Assembly (NCBI GenBank): GCA_018266435.1
Contig: JAFEAL010000004.1
Location: 124,001 to 188,000, forward strand
Length of the DNA: 64,000 nucleotides
From: Bacteroidota bacterium
GTDB lineage: Bacteria; Bacteroidota; Bacteroidia; Cytophagales; Cyclobacteriaceae
Direction: 5' to 3'
Both the position numbers and the translations under genes were made by a program. Under the pieces are notes generated by a model, which had not been told where the DNA came from, did not search any database, and saw only the letters and a program-made list of their open reading frames with translations. Below are positions 40,894 to 48,405 of this stretch, piece by piece. The number at the start of each line of letters is the position of its first letter. The stretch's first letter is position 1.

Positions 40894-41586
40894 GTTTCTG
40901 ATCGACAAAGTAGTCGTAATGATTTTGTGCCCCAACTCATCTGCCTTCAACGATTTGAAAATATTATACTCCTTTAATTTTGAAAATATTTCTGGTGCTT
41001 GTTCCCTCTGGAAATAAGAGACATATGCCCAAAGACCTTTTTCTTCTGGAGATAATTGGGAATCAAAAATCAGAACAAGTTTAGCAATTTCTTGTTTCTG
41101 GAAATGATTGGCATAGACAACATGAGCAAAAATTACTGTTAACAGTTTTAAGTGATGTTCAAACTCTGATCCGTGAACACGGAGAAGTTCATAAAATCTG
41201 TGTTTGTCTAAATCGATATTCGGGTTGGTCACTGTCGCCTTTAGATGTTTATAGTAATAATCTAATACTGCTTTCCCTGTTAAATCTCGTGCAACCAGAT
41301 TTGTTAAACTATTATGCCTGAAATTCATCAATTCATAGAACGTTGATAACCTTGTCTCTCGATCCTTTTCAATTTTGTCTTCACTTCTTTGAATTGTTAA
41401 TGCATAAACGATCCCAATGAGGGCAACACCACTGAAAAGTGCGTTGATTGCTCCAAAAGTATCGCCGACTTGACCTGCTGTTACAATGCATCCTGTCAAG
41501 TGAAGTATTAGCCAGAAGCTACCCAACCACGCAGCAACAATTGAAACTATTACCCACATGATCGGATTTTTCAGTTTCTCTTTCAT
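40750..41586 (-). CDS. putAbiC-like membrane protein, putative phage abortive infection
   Basis: A 278-residue protein with two N-terminal membrane spans (about residues 8-30 and 43-65) and then a long helical cytoplasmic part. The order of span, FSGVALIGIVYALTIQRSE, ETRLSTFYELMNFRHN and later KGLWAYVSYFQREQAPE fits the putative phage abortive infection family (putAbiC). The name is by family; no activity has been shown here. Its 3' end overlaps terminase by 144 bases on the opposite strand. It lies between terminase and portal and is divergent from the portal gene with a 54-base gap. Confidence 0.75.
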   Translation of the reverse strand: MKEKLKNPIMWVIVSIVAAWLGSFWLILHLTGCIVTAGQVGDTFGAINALFSGVALIGIVYALTIQRSEDKIEKDRETRLSTFYELMNFRHNSLTNLVARDLTGKAVLDYYYKHLKATVTNPNIDLDKHRFYELLRVHGSEFEHHLKLLTVIFAHVVYANHFQKQEIAKLVLIFDSQLSPEEKGLWAYVSYFQREQAPEIFSKLKEYNIFKSLKADELGHKIITTTLSIRNLTKKYSLEIFHRILKSVVDKELMKTADDRDHAIDGLTVFFRNLAIAV

Positions 41587-41612
41587 AGCTGTTGAGGGTT
41601 AATTGCTCGCCG

Positions 41613-41641
41613 TTGAAGTATTTAAAGATAAAGTACTTCAA
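41613..41641. promoter_or_regulatory. Inverted repeat with GTATTTA box before portal gene
   Basis: TTGAAGTA (41613-41620) and TACTTCAA (41634-41641) form a perfect 8-bp inverted repeat spanning a GTATTTA box (41618-41624). The right arm ends on the A of the portal start codon. It could be an operator for the divergent abi and portal genes or an mRNA hairpin hiding the portal start. Confidence 0.5.
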
Positions 41642-42942
41642 TGGGAATTTTAGATTCAATCTTCAAAATATTCGGCTATAGCAAGATCAATAATACGAAC
41701 GTCATCAAGGAACGAGTTGGAATTGTCCAGAAGAACTTGTTGAACATCGGGCAAGATTCCAACCGATCAATCGACTTAAAAAAACCGGAGGTCGTGAGTA
41801 CGGTATTCCAAGCAGCAAATTTGCTTGGACTGTATACGTCGCGTATTCCGTGCGAGGTGATGACCACTGACGCGAAGGGAAATAAAAGGGTTAACAGCAA
41901 ACACCCTTGGTACTATTCATTGAAATTCCAGCCGAACAGTTACACATCAAACCAGCAATTTATTTCGACGCTGGTCACCCACCTCGTACTGAGAGGGAAT
42001 GCGTATGCCTACATCAACCCCGATAGAACGCTATCGATCGTCCATCCTGATTTAGTTGTCGCAGGGAAGCTATACAAGGGCGATGTATGGTACTGGATAA
42101 AATCTATTGGCGACGATGGGCAAGTTTCCGATCAACTGCTTAAATCAGGCGAATTGATTCACCTAAAATACGCCAGTAGTGATTCGATATTTGGCATGAA
42201 TCCGATTGAATCATTGCAGGTTCAGCTTAATACAAATTTCAAAGGCAATTCTACGGTTCAGAATTTCTTTTCAAAGAACGCCACAAGCACTAAGTACTTG
42301 CAGCAAATTCCGAACTACAACGGGAAGATCGACAACAAATCGATGACCGAGTTGATAAAGCAGTATTCGGAGAAGATAGGAGGGTACGTTCAGGCGTTCA
42401 ACCTGTTCAGTTTGCCCGAAGGATTCGAAATCAAAGAACTCGGATTGAATACCGAACTCGTAAAATTCTTGGACAGTGGACGAATTACGCGAAATGAGAT
42501 CGCCAGTATTTACGGAATTCCCGTACAGTTTTTGAACACCGAGAACACGGTGGCGATCAAGTACGAAGAAATTAATTTGATGCTGTTATCGACCATCGAG
42601 AATCTGGTGAACATCTTCAAAGCCGAGTTCGAGGCAAAACTCCTGTCAAAAGCTGATAAACTAAATGGCATTTCGATCGAATGGGACTACTGGAAATTAA
42701 ACCAGACCAACCTTTCGGATAAGGCCAACGCGCTGAAACTGGCAAGTACTGCTGGTGCAATTTCACCAAATGATTATGCCCGTGCACTGAACTTGCCAGT
42801 GAGCACCGATCCAAAAATGGATTGGCACTGGATTCAGTCGCAAAATATTCCGATTGAACAATACACCGAACCAACACCACCCGTTACCGTGCCAAATGCA
42901 GATGAGCAGAAAGACAACGGAGATAATAACAATCAGATATAA
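41641..42942 (+). CDS. Phage portal protein, HK97 type
   Basis: A 433-residue portal, the dodecamer at the capsid vertex. It shows the family pattern: VVSTVFQAANLLGLYTSRIP near the start, HPWYYSLKFQPNSYTS, LVTHLVLRGNAYAYI, LIHLKYASSDSIFGMNPIE, and ITRNEIASIYGIP. The C-terminal 40 residues are an acidic, proline-rich tail. Downstream are protease and capsid genes in HK97 order. Confidence 0.93.
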   Translation: MGILDSIFKIFGYSKINNTNVIKERVGIVQKNLLNIGQDSNRSIDLKKPEVVSTVFQAANLLGLYTSRIPCEVMTTDAKGNKRVNSKHPWYYSLKFQPNSYTSNQQFISTLVTHLVLRGNAYAYINPDRTLSIVHPDLVVAGKLYKGDVWYWIKSIGDDGQVSDQLLKSGELIHLKYASSDSIFGMNPIESLQVQLNTNFKGNSTVQNFFSKNATSTKYLQQIPNYNGKIDNKSMTELIKQYSEKIGGYVQAFNLFSLPEGFEIKELGLNTELVKFLDSGRITRNEIASIYGIPVQFLNTENTVAIKYEEINLMLLSTIENLVNIFKAEFEAKLLSKADKLNGISIEWDYWKLNQTNLSDKANALKLASTAGAISPNDYARALNLPVSTDPKMDWHWIQSQNIPIEQYTEPTPPVTVPNADEQKDNGDNNNQI

Positions 42943-42949
42943 ATATTTA
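42943..42949 (+). promoter_or_regulatory. ATATTTA box before prohead protease
   Basis: A variant of the GTATTTA motif, directly after the portal stop and five bases before the ATG at 42955. Confidence 0.5.
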
Positions 42950-42954
42950 TCGTC

Positions 42955-43683
42955 ATGAGACTAAAACACATAAAGGAATCACGAAATTTTAAGATCACCG
43001 ATCCCAAATATGCAATGCGCACGTGGGATGGAGGCAACGAGCCGAACAACGAATCATTACCGGCATCCGGTGAAACAGCAGTCGGATCATCCGGTTTGAA
43101 CGAAAACGGGAGACAGATCATTGCGTATGCCAGCGTGTTCAACCAAAAAAGTAAACTACTTGCTGATGTAGATGGAACTGGTGAGTTTGTTCTGTTCTAC
43201 GAGGTGATCTCGCCCAATGCGTTCGACGAAATTCTACGTTTACCTGATCTGGATGTGATTTACTGCATTGATCATAATCCTGAACGTTTGATCAGCCGAA
43301 CAAAAGCCGGCAACCTTCAACTTAGCACTGATGAGTATGGATTGAAGTTCGTTTCCACCGTGCCGAATACGTCAGAGGCCAATGACCTTTATGAAAACAT
43401 TAAGGTCGGGAACCTACAGGAAAACAGTTTCTGCTTTTTGGTCTCTCCGGAGAACGAAAGTTGGAGCGATCCAGACGAAAACGGGGTAATGACCAGAACA
43501 ATATTGAAAGTCGATGACCTTCTGGATGTCTCGACAGTCGTAAATCCAGCCTACAATAACACGTCGATCTCCCTTCGCTGTAAACTGGCGTTGATTGAAT
43601 CACGAAGAACGGCGTTGGTCAAACAGGTAGAACAGATGAATGACCTTATTGAATCAGAAATATTTCTGCTCAAGAACGGATAA
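42955..43683 (+). CDS. HK97-type prohead protease
   Basis: A 242-residue capsid maturation protease. The catalytic histidine is in CIDHNPERLISRTKAGNL and the serine in QENSFCF, the standard HK97 protease pair; LDVSTVVNPAYNNTS closes the domain. It should remove the N-terminal delta domain of the capsid protein encoded next. The first 45 residues are an extra charged leader. Confidence 0.92.
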   Translation: MRLKHIKESRNFKITDPKYAMRTWDGGNEPNNESLPASGETAVGSSGLNENGRQIIAYASVFNQKSKLLADVDGTGEFVLFYEVISPNAFDEILRLPDLDVIYCIDHNPERLISRTKAGNLQLSTDEYGLKFVSTVPNTSEANDLYENIKVGNLQENSFCFLVSPENESWSDPDENGVMTRTILKVDDLLDVSTVVNPAYNNTSISLRCKLALIESRRTALVKQVEQMNDLIESEIFLLKNG

Positions 43684-43707
43684 CCGAGAGAAAACCCGAC
43701 AACAGTC

Positions 43708-43714
43708 GTATTTA
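43708..43714 (+). promoter_or_regulatory. GTATTTA box before major capsid protein
   Basis: GTATTTA lies 34 bases before the capsid ATG, the largest spacing among the copies, which would leave room for a short leader if it is a promoter. Confidence 0.5.
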
Positions 43715-43748
43715 TAATCATAACCTTATTTTATTTCTAATGAACTAA

Positions 43749-44957
43749 ATGGAATTACAGAACAAGAAAACCGAACTCATCGAATCTATGGAGGCGATGA
43801 ACGAAGTACTTAAAAAGGAAAACCGTACTGCCTTCACCGCAGACGAAAAAACCAAATTCGAGTCGTTAAAGACTCAGGTAAAAGAGGTCAACGAACGAAT
43901 TGAAGAACAGAAGTTCATTGACGAAAATAAAAGAAGCGAAGCGAAAGCAAGTTTCATAAATTCCGGAGTCGTAACCCCGACAATTTTAACGGCTAACAGT
44001 AATGCCTTTGGCAGTGCTTTTAGATCATTCTTGTCGGGCAAGTCATATTCGGCAGAAGAACGTGCTTATTTGGATTCAGAAATGGAGAAAATCCCGCAGG
44101 AATACAAACCTCGTGGTGATGGCCGTCAGTTCTACATCCCGCAAGAGGTTTTGAAGAAAAGAAAGGCCGAAAAACGTGCTGCTCTTACTTCTTCAAACGT
44201 CCTTACCAGACTTACTCAAGAAAATGAACTTTCATTCGCAGCCGGGCCGATCCTTTACAATCAGATAGGTGTGAAGGAGTATAACGTGACCGGAACTAAA
44301 TTGGATTTGCCGTCATTGGCTGACTACAGTGTTACGATCGCCGGTGAAGGTGGATCAGTTAGCCCTGTGACGTTAACCTCGTCACATGTTAGCGCGGTGG
44401 CTCAGGTGATTTCAGTTCAAGCCTCATTTACGCGCCAGATGTTGGCCAGCACGAACGAAGACATCATGAATGACGTGCTCGACACGATGAGTTTTGTTGC
44501 TGATAAAGCGATTGACACGTTGATGATCAACGCAATTACCGCGAGTACATCAGCAACGTTGACCGGTGTAACGACCTACAGTCAGATTTTGCAATTGGAA
44601 GCATCGATGAACACCGTACCAAATACCTTTATCTCGACTTTTAAAGGACGTAACTTCTGGAAGAAGACCCTTGAAAACCCTGCTGGTACTGATGCAACGT
44701 TCGTCTGGCAAAAAGATAACAGCGTTGCGGGCTACAGAGCGTATGCTTCACCGTACATCAGTTCTAAATCTTTCGTCACATTGTTAGACGCAAGTGCTGT
44801 GGCGGTTGTCAAGTTTTCAGGATTGCTTTTGATAGAAGACGTTTACACGTTAGCTGCGCAAAACCAAATTTTGTACAACCTCATCCAACTCGTAGACGTA
44901 AAGGTTGCTAACCCGGCCTTTGTAACGTGGAGCAACGGCGGTGGTGAGATTGGATAA
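43749..44957 (+). CDS. Major capsid protein, HK97 fold
   Basis: A 402-residue precursor. The first 60 residues are coiled coil (KTKFESLKTQVKEVNERIEEQKF), the scaffold-like delta domain, likely cleaved somewhere before residue 130. The capsid core then has typical text: NQIGVKEYNVTGTKLDLPSL, SFTRQMLASTNEDIMNDVLD, ADKAIDTLMINAI, and late strands around VAVVKFSGLLLIEDVY. A strong terminator (44993-45028) follows the gene, so capsid mRNA levels are probably set apart from the connector genes. Confidence 0.93.
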   Translation: MELQNKKTELIESMEAMNEVLKKENRTAFTADEKTKFESLKTQVKEVNERIEEQKFIDENKRSEAKASFINSGVVTPTILTANSNAFGSAFRSFLSGKSYSAEERAYLDSEMEKIPQEYKPRGDGRQFYIPQEVLKKRKAEKRAALTSSNVLTRLTQENELSFAAGPILYNQIGVKEYNVTGTKLDLPSLADYSVTIAGEGGSVSPVTLTSSHVSAVAQVISVQASFTRQMLASTNEDIMNDVLDTMSFVADKAIDTLMINAITASTSATLTGVTTYSQILQLEASMNTVPNTFISTFKGRNFWKKTLENPAGTDATFVWQKDNSVAGYRAYASPYISSKSFVTLLDASAVAVVKFSGLLLIEDVYTLAAQNQILYNLIQLVDVKVANPAFVTWSNGGGEIG

Positions 44958-44992
44958 TGAATAGATAGCAAATTGCCATTTGTTTTGTGTTG

Positions 44993-45028
44993 ACCGGCAA
45001 CTTCTTTTAAGGGGTTGCCGGTTTTTTT
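44993..45028 (+). terminator. Strong rho-independent terminator after capsid gene
   Basis: ACCGGCAAC (44993-45001) pairs with GTTGCCGGT (45014-45022), followed by seven T. The stem is nine pairs with few alternatives. Confidence 0.85.
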
Positions 45029-45395
45029 ATGCTTGCTTTTTTCGACTATAAGTGATCCAAAATAAGTCTTGTACTGTAATGGTCAGGACAACGAAGGCGA
45101 AAATAATCGTGTTCAAAGCCCAATCCCCGATCAGGAAAAAGACAAAGAAATTGCAGAATCCATACCCAATTCCAATCCAAATGATTATCGACTTTGTTAT
45201 TGGTCGTTTTTTAAGTTGAGTTCGACCGCTATATAGAAGATAAATTCCGTAGAGAGACAATAAAACTGCTGTGCCAATCATCACAATAAGTTGATCTCCA
45301 AATTCTTGAACGAAAGGGACTATTAACATTATCAGAGCAGCGCAAAATACCAATATCGAAACGCAGATTTTCAGGATGCCAAAAAAAGAATTCAT
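45027..45395 (-). CDS. Small four-span membrane protein (prophage cargo)
   Basis: A 122-residue protein with four hydrophobic spans (about residues 5-25, 33-55, 68-90, 92-112) and a basic C-terminus (YSRKKQA). It lies backwards between the capsid and connector genes and lacks the GTATTTA box, so it is probably expressed separately. Candidates include a superinfection-exclusion or toxin-like membrane protein, but no family is recognised. Confidence 0.65.
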   Translation of the reverse strand: MNSFFGILKICVSILVFCAALIMLIVPFVQEFGDQLIVMIGTAVLLSLYGIYLLYSGRTQLKKRPITKSIIIWIGIGYGFCNFFVFFLIGDWALNTIIFAFVVLTITVQDLFWITYSRKKQA

Positions 45396-45404
45396 AACGA
45401 GTTA

Positions 45405-45411
45405 GTATTTA
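45405..45411 (+). promoter_or_regulatory. GTATTTA box before connector gene
   Basis: GTATTTA ends six bases before the ATG at 45418. Since the capsid terminator and a backward gene lie upstream, transcription of the connector-tail genes needs a start here or readthrough, which favours a promoter role for the box. Confidence 0.6.
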
Positions 45412-45417
45412 AAGTAT

Positions 45418-46008
45418 ATGTTGATCACAAAGCTATCAAAAAACTATTCTCAGGTTTCATTCAATGAGATCAAGGACTACCTCCAAATCGACCAAACCGA
45501 TACCAGTCAGGACTCTTTGATCTGGTCGCTGTTGTATGCCTCAGTCAGAATATGCGAACAGTTCATCGACGACGACATTGTGCCGACGACCAATTTGTTA
45601 GAGGTTGATGAGTACCTGTACAATCTCGTGTTCTATCCATACTATAAAATCTTTCAGCAGAACATAACGGTCAACGGTATCACCGGGCTTACTGGATTAT
45701 CGGGACAGACCAAACAGGTATTGATCTCACCGCGAGATTACCAAATGCAGTACTACAAGAACTACACGTCCATCCGTTTTAGTGCCTCGGTGACCTGTAA
45801 CAAGTTCCTGTGCAATTTCAACAGTGGGTATTCATCGATTCCATATGACATATTGCTTGCGATCAAGATGAAGGTTGCGGAATTGTACGATCAGGATAGG
45901 GGTAACTATACGCTGGCCAATGTCCAACGATCAAATGCTTGGGAAAGACTGCTCACTCCGCACCGAAGAATATTATTTGACATCTATCCAAATCAGGTAA
46001 ACGACTAA
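45418..46008 (+). CDS. Head-tail connector protein (gp6-like)
   Basis: A 196-residue protein beginning with the pattern of HK97 gp6-like DNA-packaging connectors (VSFNEIKDYLQIDQTDTSQDSLIWSLL, then AS VRICEQFIDDDIV) and a strand-rich middle. It forms the ring below the portal. It is coupled to the next gene by TAATG. Confidence 0.85.
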   Translation: MLITKLSKNYSQVSFNEIKDYLQIDQTDTSQDSLIWSLLYASVRICEQFIDDDIVPTTNLLEVDEYLYNLVFYPYYKIFQQNITVNGITGLTGLSGQTKQVLISPRDYQMQYYKNYTSIRFSASVTCNKFLCNFNSGYSSIPYDILLAIKMKVAELYDQDRGNYTLANVQRSNAWERLLTPHRRILFDIYPNQVND

Positions 46009-46331
46009 TGGCTATCAACACCGCGAAAATGCATGAACGTCTTGAGTTGCAGCAATTAACGATAACCGGCACGACTTACGACTACAATAACTCAGAATGG
46101 AAGACCATTCAGGTGATTTATGCTTCGATCATCAAGAACCGAGGGGCGTTGATCGATACCAACTACGGAGAATTCTATAAGGATATGATCTGGATGTACT
46201 GCCGATACACAGGACTTCCAAAGAAAGGTATGAGAATACTGTACTATGGACTGAACTATACGATCACGTCGATCGAAGTATCGCCCACTATTCCAAAAAA
46301 CCTAACGATCGGCATGAAACTGGATTCATAA
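46008..46331 (+). CDS. Head closure / head-tail adaptor protein
   Basis: A 107-residue strand-rich protein. MHERLELQQLTITG at the start and the short barrel pattern (WKTIQVIYASIIKNRG, MRILYYGLNYTITSIE) match the SPP1 gp16/HK97 gp9-like head-tail adaptors. Position between connector and gp10-like gene supports it. Confidence 0.8.
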   Translation: MAINTAKMHERLELQQLTITGTTYDYNNSEWKTIQVIYASIIKNRGALIDTNYGEFYKDMIWMYCRYTGLPKKGMRILYYGLNYTITSIEVSPTIPKNLTIGMKLDS

Positions 46332-46332
46332 A

Positions 46333-46824
46333 ATGGCCGATACAAAAGACATATCGCTCAACCTACAGGGAGTTGACGAGGTAATAACTGCCCTTGATCA
46401 GCTTGGCAAAGACCTCGAACTGAAAATCATACAGGATGTGATCATGAAATCGGCGTTGATCGCCAAGAAAGACTTGGAACAATCCGCCCCTGACGGAAAC
46501 GACAATAAGCCGAATGCGGATAAGCTGAGAAATAGCGTCCGAGCGGTGAAAAATGACAAGGCTGGTGCGTCCGTCGGCTTTTCACCAAGAGCAGCGTACA
46601 TCGCAAGGTTCAACGAATTTGGGACGAAGGTGCGAGAGGTTGGGAAGAAAAAAGACGGTAAATACAAATCAGGTAATAGGGGATCGATGCCACGTCATCC
46701 GTTCATATTGGACTCACACAACCGTTCCATCCCGAAGATCATCGATTTTCTGAACGACAATTTTTTAAAGCTGATCAATAACTCGCTGAAAAAGAACATG
46801 AGAAAGCGGTTGAAGAGCGGATAA
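46333..46824 (+). CDS. HK97 gp10-like tail protein
   Basis: A 163-residue protein with the family's start (LNLQGVDEVITALDQLGK) and core (SAPDGN, KLRNSVRA, AYIARFNEFGTKVREVGKK, MPRHPFI). It is thought to join tail to head. It begins two bases after the adaptor gene. Confidence 0.88.
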   Translation: MADTKDISLNLQGVDEVITALDQLGKDLELKIIQDVIMKSALIAKKDLEQSAPDGNDNKPNADKLRNSVRAVKNDKAGASVGFSPRAAYIARFNEFGTKVREVGKKKDGKYKSGNRGSMPRHPFILDSHNRSIPKIIDFLNDNFLKLINNSLKKNMRKRLKSG

Positions 46825-46831
46825 GTATTTA
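46825..46831 (+). promoter_or_regulatory. GTATTTA box before tail completion gene
   Basis: GTATTTA begins right after the stop codon of the gp10-like gene and ends five bases before the ATG at 46837. Confidence 0.55.
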
Positions 46832-46836
46832 AGATC

Positions 46837-47220
46837 ATGAACCAACCACTGTTAACCGCTATTGAGAACGCACTGTATTCAGCCGTTTCCGGAAATACAA
46901 AGACCTTGTATTATGATGCACTTCCCAATCAGGATTTGCTCACACAGTATTCGGTGGTCTATTCAGTGCGAAACCAGAACAACCAACCGACGTTCGACCG
47001 AAAGGATGCGGTAAAAAATTATTCGTTGACAGTGCAGATTAATAACCCGAATAAAGCACCGATTGTGAGTAGTTCAGTATTTATCAACAGCAACGTGTTG
47101 AGCCTGTATAAGGCGAATAGTTTCATCAGCATCGTGACGACAGAAAACGAAGAACTTTTCTACGATCCGGAGTTGAAAATATTCACCGGGTATCTGAGGT
47201 TCAACATGCAGACGAGTTAA
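46837..47220 (+). CDS. Tail completion/terminator protein (DUF3168-like)
   Basis: A 127-residue protein in the usual place of the tail terminator. Start LLTAIENALYSAVSG and YDALPNQDLLTQYSVVYSV fit DUF3168-like proteins that cap the tail. Assignment rests on size and order. The next gene has only a weaker GTATAAA-like element upstream (47226). Confidence 0.75.
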   Translation: MNQPLLTAIENALYSAVSGNTKTLYYDALPNQDLLTQYSVVYSVRNQNNQPTFDRKDAVKNYSLTVQINNPNKAPIVSSSVFINSNVLSLYKANSFISIVTTENEELFYDPELKIFTGYLRFNMQTS

Positions 47221-47247
47221 TAACAGTATAAAAAACTATAACCAAAA

Positions 47248-47703
47248 ATGGGTTTAATACAATTTTTCGAAGACAACACCGGAGCACTTGCCATCGGTCA
47301 TCAGGCTATCGCCAAACTCACGGACATCACACTTGACTTTACCACGGCGACGGACGAAACCACTTCGTTCACCAACCAGTACCAAGCGGAATTTCAACCC
47401 ACCAAACGAAGCTGGTCAATGGACTGTACGGCCTTCTGTACAAGCGTGACGACCGGTACATCATTTTATTCAGGAGGTACTTCTGCCGGTTCGATCACCG
47501 GTGTTACCAACGGCTTGCTTTTGATGGAGACCTTCAAGGCCGGTCAACCGGTTAACATCGTGTTGAAGTTGGAGAACTCGAATGTGCAACGTGCTTACAA
47601 CTGTGTGATGACCAGTTGCTCGGTCAAAGCCCAAACGGCGAAGGCAATGACGTTCTCCCTTAAAATTCAGGGCACTGGAAGTTTGGTTAAATCTACCAGC
47701 TAA
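47248..47703 (+). CDS. Major tail tube protein
   Basis: A 151-residue beta-rich protein (AKLTDITLDFTTATDET, TKRSWSMDCTAFCT, GLLLMETFKAGQPVNIVLKL). The pattern resembles Bacteroidetes phage tail tube proteins of the TP901-1 type. Coupled to the tail chaperone by TAATG. Confidence 0.85.
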   Translation: MGLIQFFEDNTGALAIGHQAIAKLTDITLDFTTATDETTSFTNQYQAEFQPTKRSWSMDCTAFCTSVTTGTSFYSGGTSAGSITGVTNGLLLMETFKAGQPVNIVLKLENSNVQRAYNCVMTSCSVKAQTAKAMTFSLKIQGTGSLVKSTS

Positions 47704-48038
47704 TGAAGAATTTCACCTACAACGATAAGGAGTACAATCTGCACACGGACATCATTGCTATCAACGAATTCTGTAAGGCCAAAGGCATCAAGTTGTCTGA
47801 ATTGAAGGACGAGATGTTTGTTGATGATCTTGATTCGATGATCGTGCTTTTCAAACAATCGATCAGACGCTGGTTGAGATACAACGGCCGAGAAGACGAA
47901 TTAAGCAACGTTGACTTTGAAAACATGTTTGCCGAACAATATGGGAAGATTGTCAAATACCTGTTCGACGGTGAGTTCATGCCAAAAGCAAACGGTGTGG
48001 GAGAGAAAGAAGACATTCCGGCAAAAAAAAAGAAATAG
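47703..48038 (+). CDS. Tail assembly chaperone, short form (G-like)
   Basis: A 111-residue protein made by normal termination at 48038. It sits between tail tube and tape measure, the fixed place of the G/GT chaperones. The tail of the protein (IPAKKKK) is encoded by a run of A containing the slip site A-AAA-AAG. The protein is acidic and helical (AINEFCKAKGIKLSELKDE). Confidence 0.85.
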   Translation: MKNFTYNDKEYNLHTDIIAINEFCKAKGIKLSELKDEMFVDDLDSMIVLFKQSIRRWLRYNGREDELSNVDFENMFAEQYGKIVKYLFDGEFMPKANGVGEKEDIPAKKKK

Positions 48039-48373
48039 AATACACTTACGATTACCTGTTGAGCAGGTTTATAGTGCAGTTCAATTATCCCGTTGAACAA
48101 TTCAATTTCCTGACGCTCAAACAAATCGTTGAAGCACTAAATTTCAAATTCGAATACGATCAATCGATATTCGGGTTCTGGCAGAAGGAACTTCGAACCA
48201 ATAATTTCTTCACGCTGAAAGCATCGTTTGGTGATACGTCCAAATTCACTAAGCCCGAAGACCTTTACCTGTTTGCCGATGAACGTCAGCAGGCAAAAGA
48301 AGATTTGATTGAAGTTCAAGATCAATTGGGTTATTGGCTAAGCAGTTTAACAAATGAATTAGCACAGGAATAG
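47703..48373 (+). CDS. Tail assembly chaperone, -1 frameshift fusion (GT-like)
   Basis: At 48026-48032 the heptamer A AAA AAG is in the X XXY YYZ phase of the upstream frame. A -1 slip joins the short form to a frame running EIEYTYDYLL and ending at 48373, giving a 223-residue fusion. A small hairpin (ACCTG 48054-48058, CAGGT 48064-48068) lies about 22 bases downstream. The second frame has no ATG; its only possible start is a TTG at 48059, so frameshifting is the better explanation. This is the standard arrangement in siphophages. The ratio of forms is not predictable. Confidence 0.85.
48026..48032 (+). promoter_or_regulatory. -1 ribosomal frameshift site (A AAA AAG)
   Basis: The same heptamer as in the dnaX frameshift. 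In-frame codons AAA AAG re-pair as AAA AAA one base back, followed by GAA. Confidence 0.8.
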
Positions 48374-48379
48374 TATTTA
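48373..48379 (+). promoter_or_regulatory. GTATTTA box before tape measure gene
   Basis: The box starts on the last base of the chaperone stop codon and lies 26 bases before the tape-measure ATG at 48406. An in-frame ATG at 48382 is followed at once by a stop, so it is not the start. Confidence 0.5.
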
Positions 48380-48405
48380 TTGATGACCTCTTAACTGTCA
48401 TCATC

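Noticed and set aside
48059-48373. Separate gene starting at TTG 48059 after the tail chaperone
   Set aside because: The frame continues upstream to the A-run and joins the chaperone by a -1 slip; the TTG has no supporting signal.
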